Positions 1 to 6,554 of a stretch of 7,226 nucleotides of DNA are shown in pieces. Source of the DNA: Terriglobia bacterium (GTDB taxonomy: Bacteria; Acidobacteriota; Terriglobia; UBA7540); assembly GCA_020072905.1 (NCBI GenBank), contig JAIQGB010000228.1, forward strand, positions 1 through 7,226, written 5' to 3'. Positions within the stretch are counted from its first letter, which is position 1. Every line of letters begins with the position of its first letter. The position numbers and the translations under genes are program-made. The notes beneath the pieces are model-generated. The model worked only from the letters and a program-made list of their open reading frames with translations. It did no database searches and was not told where the DNA came from.

Positions 1-1561
1 CCTTCAGACGGACCTGCCAGGAACTCTTGGGGTCGGAGGCCACTGACATGTTCATGAAGGGCATGGTGAAGAACGAGTACGCGGTTCCGCACGGGCAGAA
101 CTCAACCAGCGCGTCGGGCTTGATGCTGAGTGCCGTATCGTAAATCGACTTGAAGAATCGGGGCAGCGCTTCCACCGCCTCCTCGGGCGCAGCGTGATGG
201 TGGGCGGGGTTGTAACAGGGAGGCACGCCATTCATGTGTTGTCCATCGAGCTTCAAGCCGTCAAAGCCCCAATCCCGCATGGCCTTAGTGACGATGGCCG
301 TGTGGTACTCCACCACCCCGGGAACGGCGGGACAGAGATACCAGTCGTTCCAGTAGGAAATCTTCTGCTTCGATCCATCGGCATTGAGCAGTAGATACTC
401 CGGGTGCTCCCTGATCAGTTGCGTGTCCGGACCAACCGCCAAAGGCGCCCACCAGAGCTGAGCTTTGAAACCCTCGGCGTGAATCCGGTCCACCATCGCT
501 TTGATGTCGCGGTCGCCACCGGGGAATTTCTCCGGGTTCAGGAACCAATCCCCCTCGGCGGTCTGCCATCCGTCATCCAGCGTGACCCAACGCAAGCCCA
601 GCTTTTTCACGATCGGCAAGGCGTTGTAGACCTGCGCCGTTGTGAAGTTCCTGCCGAAACCCCAGGAGCACCAGATGGGATCGAAGGCGTCATCAGGCGC
701 CGGTTTGAACACCACGCCTTGTTTGACCATCGCCCGCCGATACTCCGCCAGGCTTCGGAAGTAGTCGCCCTGATGAACGCTGACGAAAGTCCGAAACGTC
801 TTGATCGTTTCTCCCGGCTTCAGTTCTCTATGCAATTTGAAATGCACGGCCACTGTCGCGTGCTCCTGGTCCGGCATGGCGACGGGAAGAGAGACCAGCT
901 TGGGACTAAGCTCCACGTGACCCACGGCGATACCCACGTCTCTCCGCCAAACATCGACTGCCGGCGTTCCCCCTCCGTAATCGGTGTCGTTCATCCCCAG
1001 ATAGTTTTCCTGATCGAAACCCATCTTCAACGGGAGCACCCAGTCCGGCCGCTTCTCGTAAGAACCGCTCTGGAACGACCAGAACGCCGGCTCGCCGCTG
1101 CCCTGCCCGGCCGAGATGGAGTAGCGCTGATTCGTCCAGCCGTCCATGGAAAGATTGGAGTCTCCGGTGTTTGTGTACTGCACTTCGAAAACGGCCATCT
1201 GCGGAAACTCGTCGTAGGTCGTCACGGCAACGATCTTCTTCAGTGACGGTGCGGCTCCGGTCAGGGTGACGCGCTGGCCGGCGCCCATCGCATCCCGGAC
1301 GCTCCCGCGCTTCACGCCGCGCAGAGCGAAATCGCTGATTTCCTTTCCCGCGACTGTGACGGACTCCGAGGGCGCGAAGTCGCCGATCGCGGTTTCCCTG
1401 CCCTCGAATTTGGCCACCACACGACTGTGCAGCATTTCGTTGAACTCGATGCGGATATTCTTGCCATCCGCCTGGGGCCTCGGCGACGCGGAGGGGCTGG
1501 ACCAACTCGCCAGCCACACCGCAAGCCCGACAACAAGCAGTTTCCATGATTTCATCAGCAT
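1..1561 (-). CDS. Secreted GH36-type alpha-galactosidase (3'-truncated by window edge)
   Basis: A retaining glycoside hydrolase of clan GH-D, expected to release terminal alpha-galactose from oligo- or polysaccharides outside the cytoplasm. The 520 visible residues begin with a Sec-type signal (MLMKSWKLLVVGLAVWLA, likely cleavage after SAS), followed by a beta-rich N-terminal domain to about residue 285. The catalytic barrel starts near DPIWCSWGFG (294-303) and contains LDDGW (328-332), then FDGLKLDGQ with the expected nucleophile D439, then EFCPCG with C489 and C491. Last comes SDP...SWQVR with the expected acid/base D510, close to the left edge. The nucleophile motif is K-x-D-x-Q rather than the KWDxN of classical bacterial GH36, which recalls the SIP1/raffinose-synthase-like branch. 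The C-terminal part lies outside the window. Family assignment is from recognised motifs; substrate is inferred. ATG 1561 is preferred over in-frame ATG 1555 because of the ribosome-binding site spacing. Confidence 0.88.
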   Translation of the reverse strand, partial: MLMKSWKLLVVGLAVWLASWSSPSASPRPQADGKNIRIEFNEMLHSRVVAKFEGRETAIGDFAPSESVTVAGKEISDFALRGVKRGSVRDAMGAGQRVTLTGAAPSLKKIVAVTTYDEFPQMAVFEVQYTNTGDSNLSMDGWTNQRYSISAGQGSGEPAFWSFQSGSYEKRPDWVLPLKMGFDQENYLGMNDTDYGGGTPAVDVWRRDVGIAVGHVELSPKLVSLPVAMPDQEHATVAVHFKLHRELKPGETIKTFRTFVSVHQGDYFRSLAEYRRAMVKQGVVFKPAPDDAFDPIWCSWGFGRNFTTAQVYNALPIVKKLGLRWVTLDDGWQTAEGDWFLNPEKFPGGDRDIKAMVDRIHAEGFKAQLWWAPLAVGPDTQLIREHPEYLLLNADGSKQKISYWNDWYLCPAVPGVVEYHTAIVTKAMRDWGFDGLKLDGQHMNGVPPCYNPAHHHAAPEEAVEALPRFFKSIYDTALSIKPDALVEFCPCGTAYSFFTMPFMNMSVASDPKSSWQVRLK

Positions 1562-1566
1562 GATGA

Positions 1567-1575
1567 CCCTCTCTC
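1567..1575 (-). promoter_or_regulatory. Ribosome-binding site of the GH36 gene
   Basis: Read on the minus strand, GAGAGAGGG lies five bases before ATG 1561 and eleven bases before the in-frame ATG 1555. The closer spacing is normal for a Shine-Dalgarno sequence, so it supports the upstream start, which adds only the residues ML to the signal peptide. Confidence 0.55.
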
Positions 1576-2297
1576 CCATAGGCGATAACGATTTGCGGAT
1601 TCCGGATGCGGCCTACTGCCGGCAGGGTCTGGTCTCAGCCTGGCGAACTGGTCCCCGAAATCCATCTTACCCGGAATTTCCATTATCGACTTCCAGCCCG
1701 ACCGGTAATGTACGCCTGACCGCCACTGGAGGCAACTGTCCGTCGGGTTGGCAGTTCTCCGTGCTTCAACGGGCCACCCGAGGGGTCAGTTTTCCTTTCC
1801 CTGAGACTCCCAAGGCTCGAAACTTGCCCTCTTTCGACCGATACCTGCGACACTTTTCCCGCCTGCGCCTCCCTGGTTACTGAAATCCGCTCGGTCGGCG
1901 GCTCGCCTACCCCGCGCTGAAGTGGATAGGCCCGCAATCTTCGCCTGCCTGCGCCAACCTAAACACACTCACTTATCGGGTCGCAATCGGGCGGGTTTTC
2001 GGCACAGGGGTTCTAATCCCACGGGGAGATGAATCCCCATTGCACCAATAATGAATCAACAGGCCCATCTGCAATTCATTGCTGCCTGTTGTCCACCTCA
2101 CTCCCCATAAGTCGCCCAGCATTTACCCATGGGAGTCTCGGGCTGGCTTGTCGGATTCAGACCGTAAAGCGAGCTTCCTGGAAGGCAAAACCGCTGCACA
2201 TTGAAATCGGATCGTACTCCTGCCAACCTGGCATCAGTAACCAGCAATCGTCAAGCGGGCTCTACCAACCCGAGTTGAATTTTCGATTCCGTCTGGA
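1576..2297. other. Long intergenic region without a convincing gene
   Basis: This stretch lies between the divergently transcribed GH36 gene and the plus-strand operon, so promoters for both should be in it. Open frames exist (for example minus 1937-1683, and plus 2029-2316 of 95 codons) but none has a well-placed ribosome-binding site, a recognisable domain or protein-like composition, and I do not call them. Small structures seen are a hairpin with AACTG/CAGTT arms at 1734-1756 enclosing CC/GG, a 9-base direct repeat GCCTGCGCC at 1861-1869 and 1947-1955, and two adjacent small stem-loops at 2007-2020 and 2023-2038. Base composition seems less GC-rich than the neighbouring genes from about 2030. 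It may contain decayed sequence, but I cannot name a source. Confidence 0.6.
1616..1625. promoter_or_regulatory. Perfect 10-base palindrome upstream of the GH36 gene
   Basis: CTGCCGGCAG is a perfect palindrome centred about 60 bases before the GH36 start, where an operator or promoter-proximal site could lie. No clear -10/-35 pair was identified around it. Short GC-rich palindromes arise by chance in DNA of this composition, so an operator role is only a possibility. Confidence 0.2.
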
Positions 2298-2311
2298 TTG
2301 CGGCCGCGCAA
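2298..2311. repeat. Small perfect hairpin
   Basis: TTGCG-GCCG-CGCAA forms a five-base-pair stem with a four-base loop. It sits 16 bases before the larger set of inverted repeats at 2327-2419 and may be an accessory stem of the same structured region or a chance palindrome. Confidence 0.35.
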
Positions 2312-2326
2312 ACTGATGTAAACTCT

Positions 2327-2419
2327 CTCAGGTCCGGCAGTACAAAATCTCGAGCGGGTCAGGACATCGCTCTATGGTTGGGAACAGCGTCGTTCCCCAA
2401 CTTAGGCACTGCCGGTGAG
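2327..2419 (+). ncRNA. Candidate structured RNA (three-way junction) in the operon leader
   Basis: Three sets of complementary arms nest without conflict. The outer stem pairs CTCA (2327-2330) plus CCGGCAGT (2334-2341) with ACTGCCGG (2408-2415) plus TGAG (2416-2419): twelve pairs with a three-base bulge GGT. Inside it, GAGCG (2352-2356) pairs with CGCTC (2368-2372), and GTTGGGAAC (2377-2385) pairs with GTTCCCCAAC (2392-2401) around the loop AGCGTC with one bulged C. That is 26 Watson-Crick pairs in 93 bases. It ends 98 bases before the ATG of the enolase-superfamily gene on the same strand, where a leader RNA, riboswitch-like element or attenuator would lie. I do not recognise it as any known RNA family. 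It could instead be a palindromic DNA repeat or mobile-element relic. The strand is inferred from the downstream gene; the pairing itself is read directly from the sequence. Confidence 0.4.
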
Positions 2420-2517
2420 GCGAGCAGCCTTGCCCGCGACATTGGCTCAACCCGGGGCCAGATCATTCTGTCGTCCCGGAGTGGGTGCCCTGACCAAATT
2501 CAATTGTTGGGACTTTC

Positions 2518-3846
2518 ATGAACAAGAAAACCATCCGCCGCGAATTCCTGTCCTCCGCCGGTGCAATGTTTGCCGGAGGCTCTGCCTTGACCACGGCCGC
2601 AGTTGCCGCTTCCGGGCAGACCCCAGGGACACGCGGAGCGGGAAGAGCAGACCACGGACGCCTGCAGGAGGCCGGAGCGAGGCAGGCCAAGCTTGTCGAG
2701 GTTCTTCGCCAGCCGGTGCTGAAGAAGGAGCTGTTCAGAAGCCCCGTCATCATCCAAAGCGTCGAACTGCTGAGGTGGCAGAACAGCTATTTGTGTCGCG
2801 TCCGGTCGGCCGACGGCGGAGAGGGAATTTCGGTCGCGCACAGCGGCATGGACCGGCTCTACCCGATCTTCCTCCAGAACCTTCAGCCCTTCTTTTTGGG
2901 CAAGGATGCCCGCGAATTGGATCTGATCCTGGATAAGGTCTACGTCTATGATTTCAACTTTCGCTACAACGGAATCTCCCTCGGACTGCCGCTGGCCACC
3001 ATCGAGTTCGCCATCCTCGACCTGCTCGGGCGGATGGCCGGCCGATCGCTCGGGAAGTTGATTGGTGAGATCCATAATCCGGAAGTTGCCGTTTACGTCG
3101 CGACCGAGTGGCGGGAACGCCCGCTGGAGGAAACTGTCGAACGGATCAAAAAGGCGGTGGGGGAATATGACGCCAAGGCCCTCAAGATCAAAGTGGGGTA
3201 CCTGATGTTCATGACCACCGACATGCACGCCAAGGGTCCCGTGGGGAAAACCGAGCGCCTGATCCCATTGCTCCGTGAAATCTTCGGGAGCGACATGGCG
3301 CTCTACGCGGATGCGAATGGATATTACGATGTGAACGAGGCAATTCGAGTGGGGAAACTGCTGGAGGAGAACAAGTACGCCTATTTCGAAGAGCCCGTCA
3401 TGTATGACGATTTTGAAGCCATCAAGCAGGTTGCCGACGCCCTAACCCTACCCATCGCGAACGGCGAACAGGACCACAGCTACGTCAACTTCCGCTGGCT
3501 TATCGCCAATGACGGCATCGAGATCGTGCAGCCGGACAGCTACTACTTCGGCGGGCTCATCCGATCCGTGAAGGTCGGGCGGATGGCGGCGGCGTTCGGA
3601 AAATCGATTGTCCCGCACATGTCGGGAGGTGGCTTGGGTTTTCTGTACAACAGTCACCTTGTGTCCGTGCTGCCCAATGCCGGCGCCCATCATGAGTTCA
3701 AAGGGCTGCAAACGGACGTGCCTTTCGAATGCAAAACCTCGCCGCTGAAGGTCGTGGGCGGGAAAATCAAGGTTCCCACCGGCCCCGGGCTGGGAGTGGA
3801 TATTGATCCGGAATATATAAGAAAACACCGGCCGGTGACGGCGTAA
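2518..3846 (+). CDS. Tat-exported mandelate racemase/muconate lactonizing enzyme (enolase superfamily)
   Basis: An enolase-superfamily enzyme that should abstract the proton alpha to a carboxylate, typically for dehydration or epimerisation of a sugar acid. The 442 residues begin with a Tat signal (RREFLSSAGA after MNKKTI, then an Ala/Gly-rich stretch to about residue 31). The capping domain covers roughly 55-165 and the barrel follows. The active site looks complete: K223-I-K225, metal ligands D265 (DANG), E291 or E292 (FEEP) and E317 (ANGEQ), and the D340 (QPDS)/H367 (VPHMSGGG) dyad typical of the mandelate racemase subgroup. About 40 residues separate the KxK motif from D265, compared with about 29 in mandelate racemase, so a loop near residues 228-240 is longer. 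The start is fixed by the Tat motif; the ribosome-binding site is weak. It is the first gene of a probable three-gene operon. Most relatives are cytoplasmic, so export is unusual. The substrate is unknown; galactonate or fuconate would suit the neighbours, but that is speculation. Confidence 0.9.
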   Translation: MNKKTIRREFLSSAGAMFAGGSALTTAAVAASGQTPGTRGAGRADHGRLQEAGARQAKLVEVLRQPVLKKELFRSPVIIQSVELLRWQNSYLCRVRSADGGEGISVAHSGMDRLYPIFLQNLQPFFLGKDARELDLILDKVYVYDFNFRYNGISLGLPLATIEFAILDLLGRMAGRSLGKLIGEIHNPEVAVYVATEWRERPLEETVERIKKAVGEYDAKALKIKVGYLMFMTTDMHAKGPVGKTERLIPLLREIFGSDMALYADANGYYDVNEAIRVGKLLEENKYAYFEEPVMYDDFEAIKQVADALTLPIANGEQDHSYVNFRWLIANDGIEIVQPDSYYFGGLIRSVKVGRMAAAFGKSIVPHMSGGGLGFLYNSHLVSVLPNAGAHHEFKGLQTDVPFECKTSPLKVVGGKIKVPTGPGLGVDIDPEYIRKHRPVTA

Positions 3847-3895
3847 ACACGGATGCGAGAATGCTCCCTAGGGCCTATTCAACCAATCTGTCAGA

Positions 3896-5416
3896 ATGAG
3901 GACACCTGTGCCTTCCCTGCCTCGTCGTGATTTCTTCAAAGCTAGTGCTGCCGGCTTCGCCGCCGTTGTCGCTGCCGCGCCATCCCCGTTCGCTTCGGTT
4001 CTCCAAGCGTCGGAACCCTCGGCCGTTCGCAAGTCCATCGGCATTCAGGTCGGTGCGGTCTCGTTCGTGGATGAGGGCGCGGAAAAAGTGCTGGACCTCC
4101 TGCAAGAGCGTGGGGCCATTGATACGGTTTACCTGGCCACGTTCACTTACGGCCGAGGATTGGCAGGGCGACAAATCCCAGGCCAACCGTTCCCCGACCA
4201 CGGCTCTCCGGAATCTGACGAGAAGACGTTCCACGGCGGCAATTACGCCACGCCACACGCGGAGTTCTATCGCGACACAGTGCTAAAGCAAACCCGTGCT
4301 CCGGACCATGGCGACCTTGACATCCTCTCCGCCGTGCTGCCCGCCGCCAAAAAGCGGAAGATGCGCATCATCTGCTCGATTGAAGACGTGTTCCGGTCGG
4401 ACGTGCCCGGCGTCAGGGAGGTCGCGGAGGTGGACCTCCAAGGTCGTCGTACGGGAACGCTCTGCCTTTGCCATCCCGACGTGCGCGCGTTCTGGACTGG
4501 GCTGGCTCGAGACCTCTGCAAGTCATACGACATTGACGGCGTCCTCTTCTTCAACGAGCGCAACGGGCCGCTGCTGAATGCGTTGGGAGCAAGCCACGCG
4601 CAGAGCATCGCGTCGTCACGGGTTACGTGTTTCTGCGGACATCACCAGCGGGCGGCGAGGGAGCGGGGCATTGACTTCGAGCGGGCCCGGCAGGGCTACC
4701 AAAAGCTCGATCAGTTCATCCAAGCCGCGCTCAAAGGCGAGCGCCCGAGCGACGGTTACTTCGCCGAGTTTTGGCGGTTGCTCGTCGAGTGGCCGGAGAT
4801 CATCGCCTGGGACCGGCTGTTCGACGCCGCCAAGCACCAGGTGCTCGCCGAGGTCAACGCCACCGTGAAGCGCGTGCGGCCAAGCCTCCAGGTGGGCTTC
4901 CACATCGAGCACGTCAACTCGTTCAACCCGATCTTCCGCGCCACGCGCAGCTACGCCGAGCTCGCGACGAAGGCCGACTTTCTGAAGATCGTCGTCTATA
5001 ACAACTGCGGCGGCGAACGGTACGCCAACTTCATTCGCAACGTCGGCTCGACGATCTTCCGCGACGTGCCGAAGGAGGAGTTGCTGCGGTTCAACAACCA
5101 TCTGTTGAACTACGGCGAGGAAGCGAAACTCGACGATCTTGCCGCCGCCGGCCTCTCACCCGATTATATTTTCCGCGAAACCCGGCGCGCCCTCGCGGGC
5201 GTGCAGGGAAAGTGCAAGGTGCTTCCGGGAATTGACATTGGGATCCCGACCGGCGCACAGAGCCGCAAGGCCTCGCCCGAAGACACCTACGCCGCTGTGG
5301 CCGCCGCCCTGAAGGCCGGTGCGGACGGCCTGATCCTCTCGCGCAAGTATTCCGAGATGCGGCTGGCGAATCTGGAGGCAGCCGGTCGCGCCGCTCGCGA
5401 TTTTCAGAAAGGCTGA
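3896..5416 (+). CDS. Tat-exported putative glycoside hydrolase with a TIM-barrel-like fold
   Basis: A 506-residue exported protein of the uncharacterised 'putative glycosyl hydrolase' type; the reaction is not known. It starts with a Tat signal (PRRDFFKASAAGFAAVVAAA, ending near residue 40). The body reads like a (beta/alpha) barrel: an early strand KSIGIQVGAVSF, then RIICSIEDVF, then DIDGVLFFNERNG with E221 at the end of a strand, where such barrels carry catalytic acids. After these come GFHIEHVNSFNP with E338, and PGIDIGIP and DGLILSRKYSEM near the C-terminus. TCFCGHH (C245, C247, H249, H250) resembles the Cys-rich segment found after the corresponding strand in the next gene's product. 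E221 and E338 are candidate catalytic residues by position only. The gene starts 49 bases after the enolase-superfamily gene and ends six bases before the next one. No clear ribosome-binding site is seen; GTG at 3908 is an alternative start that also keeps the Tat motif. Confidence 0.8.
   Translation: MRTPVPSLPRRDFFKASAAGFAAVVAAAPSPFASVLQASEPSAVRKSIGIQVGAVSFVDEGAEKVLDLLQERGAIDTVYLATFTYGRGLAGRQIPGQPFPDHGSPESDEKTFHGGNYATPHAEFYRDTVLKQTRAPDHGDLDILSAVLPAAKKRKMRIICSIEDVFRSDVPGVREVAEVDLQGRRTGTLCLCHPDVRAFWTGLARDLCKSYDIDGVLFFNERNGPLLNALGASHAQSIASSRVTCFCGHHQRAARERGIDFERARQGYQKLDQFIQAALKGERPSDGYFAEFWRLLVEWPEIIAWDRLFDAAKHQVLAEVNATVKRVRPSLQVGFHIEHVNSFNPIFRATRSYAELATKADFLKIVVYNNCGGERYANFIRNVGSTIFRDVPKEELLRFNNHLLNYGEEAKLDDLAAAGLSPDYIFRETRRALAGVQGKCKVLPGIDIGIPTGAQSRKASPEDTYAAVAAALKAGADGLILSRKYSEMRLANLEAAGRAARDFQKG
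5406..5412 (+). promoter_or_regulatory. Ribosome-binding site for the third operon gene
   Basis: AGAAAGG lies ten bases before ATG 5423, overlapping the last codons of the preceding gene. This supports the start that carries the Tat motif and suggests translation coupled to the upstream gene. Confidence 0.4.
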
Positions 5417-5422
5417 TTTGTC

Positions 5423-6322
5423 ATGACGCGCCGAAACTTCTTGAAAGCGGGCGGCATGGCGGGAGCTGTTGTCGCCGTCAGTCAGTTCACTTGGCCGCGA
5501 GCTTATGCCGCCGAAGCTACCGCCGCAGCCTCATTCACGCCAAGCTGGGTGGACAAAGCCATGCGCTGGGCGCAGCTCACGCTCGTCGAAGACGACCCCG
5601 GCAAGTTCGACCTCCGGTTCTGGCTCGATTACTTCAAGCGCACGCGCTCCGACGCCGTGTGCCTCAGCGCCTGCGGTTGTGTGGCGTATTACCCGACGAA
5701 CGTGCCCTTCCACCATCGCAGCGCGTGGCTTGGCGAACGCGACGTGTTTGGTGAACTCGTGGCCGGTTGCCGGAAGCTGGGTATGGTCGTGATTGCCCGC
5801 ACCGATCCCCACTCGACCTACGACGATGTGCAGGCAGCGCACCCGGATTGGATCGCCATGGACGCGGCTGGGAAACCGCGACGGCATTGGGCTTCACCGG
5901 AGATGTGGGTGACGTGCGGGCTCGGCCCGCACAACTTCGAGTTTATGATGGAAGTGAAGCGGGAGATCATGTCACGCTACCGGGTGGACGCGATTTTCAT
6001 CAACCGTTGGGATGGTTCCGGCTTGTGTTACTGCGAGCATTGCCGGAAGAATTTCCACGCCGCATCCGGCCACGAGCTTCCGCGAACAACCGACCCCCAG
6101 GACGCGCGGCGCGCGTACATTCTCTGGCACCAGCAGCGCCTCTTTGATCTGTGGCGCCTCTGGGATGCCGAGGTCCGCAAGATCAATCCCGACTCTTGCG
6201 CCCTTCCGAACACCGGCGGCGGCGCGACTAGTGCGCTCGACATGCAGCGGAGCGGAACTCGCTACTCGGAAGCGGCAGCCCTCCCATACCCACCAAGGCG
6301 GATGGGTGTAATGGCCACCTGA
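5423..6322 (+). CDS. Tat-exported putative glycosyl hydrolase, C-terminally truncated
   Basis: The N-terminal part of an exported barrel protein from a family usually described as putative or hypothetical glycosyl hydrolase, whose full-length members I recall as around 650-700 residues, often with a beta-galactosidase-trimerisation-like domain. The function is not established. The 299 residues start with a Tat signal (TRRNFLKAGGMAGAVVAVSQ). Family-typical segments follow: RFWLDYFKRTRSDAVCLSA, VAYYPTNVPFHHRS, MVVIARTDPHSTYDD, HPDWIAMDA, RRHWASPEMWVTC, then DAIFINRWDGSG (N194, W196, D197) and the Cys motif CYCEHC (C202, C204, C207). Family resemblance continues through NTGGGATSALDMQ and stops at Q275 (about 6247). 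The last 24 residues, beginning RSGTRYSEAA, are low-complexity and unlike the family. No continuation is found in the other frames, so this is a deletion or replacement, not a simple frameshift. It is probably a pseudogene, since most of the expected protein is missing. Confidence 0.8.
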   Translation: MTRRNFLKAGGMAGAVVAVSQFTWPRAYAAEATAAASFTPSWVDKAMRWAQLTLVEDDPGKFDLRFWLDYFKRTRSDAVCLSACGCVAYYPTNVPFHHRSAWLGERDVFGELVAGCRKLGMVVIARTDPHSTYDDVQAAHPDWIAMDAAGKPRRHWASPEMWVTCGLGPHNFEFMMEVKREIMSRYRVDAIFINRWDGSGLCYCEHCRKNFHAASGHELPRTTDPQDARRAYILWHQQRLFDLWRLWDAEVRKINPDSCALPNTGGGATSALDMQRSGTRYSEAAALPYPPRRMGVMAT

Positions 6323-6433
6323 CCCTCAGAATAAAGGCACGCCTCCAGCGCTGCGGCAGAGAAGTGCGGTTGGTACTTCCTGCCAACTCAGCTGGAGAGA
6401 TTACCGCCCACTGGTGGTAGCAAGTCCAGTTTT

Positions 6434-6448
6434 ACAGCTCCGAGCTGT
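6434..6448. repeat. Near-perfect palindrome
   Basis: ACAGCTC and GAGCTGT form seven base pairs around a single central C. It lies about 110 bases after the truncated operon gene. With only one unpaired central base it is better seen as a DNA palindrome than as an RNA hairpin. A binding site or mobile-element relic is possible. Confidence 0.35.
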
Positions 6449-6510
6449 GTGTGGGCGGCCCCGGGTTTTCTGTACCCCCCGGCGGTTGAATGATAAGCAA
6501 TCTCGTGGGT

Positions 6511-6554
6511 TGCCGCTGTCCCGGAAGGGGTCTCAGCTCTTCGACAGGCCGGCA
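6511..6554 (-). terminator. Bulged hairpin just after the GH29 stop codon (terminator-like)
   Basis: TGCCG plus CTGTC (6511-6520) pair with GACAG (6543-6547) and CGGCA (6550-6554), with a two-base GC bulge. The stem continues inward as GAAG (6524-6527) with CTTC (6539-6542) after a three-base bulge, giving 14 pairs in all. On the minus strand it begins eleven bases after the GH29 stop, a normal place for a 3'-end hairpin. No U-run follows on that strand, so it is not a standard intrinsic terminator. It may protect the mRNA end or work with Rho. Confidence 0.35.

Noticed and set aside
404..1246. Long plus-strand open frame of about 280 codons opposite the GH36 gene
   Set aside because: The minus strand here encodes an unbroken, motif-bearing GH36 protein. 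The plus-strand translation has no recognisable domain and is antisense shadow coding typical of GC-rich DNA.
1683..1937. Minus-strand open frame of 84 codons upstream of the GH36 gene
   Set aside because: The Arg/Gly/Ser-rich product has no recognisable family and no good start signal, so it is indistinguishable from a chance frame in GC-rich DNA.
2006..2022. tRNA T-arm-like sequence (GGGGTTCTAATCCC)
   Set aside because: Only three or four stem pairs form, the purine expected at position 57 is a T, and no anticodon arm, D-arm or matching acceptor strand is found upstream.
2029..2316. Plus-strand open frame of 95 codons in the intergenic gap
   Set aside because: No properly spaced ribosome-binding site, no recognisable domain, and a Ser/Cys/Pro/Asn-heavy composition unlike the neighbouring genes.
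2313..2318. CTGATG, as in a hammerhead ribozyme core
   Set aside because: No stem II followed by GAAA and no cleavage-site context nearby; a six-base match is expected by chance.
6238..6546. TCGACA on both sides of the unassigned segment (6238 and 6541), as a possible target-site duplication
   Set aside because: A six-base match in about 300 bases is weak, the copies do not flank terminal inverted repeats, and the second lies inside a hairpin arm.
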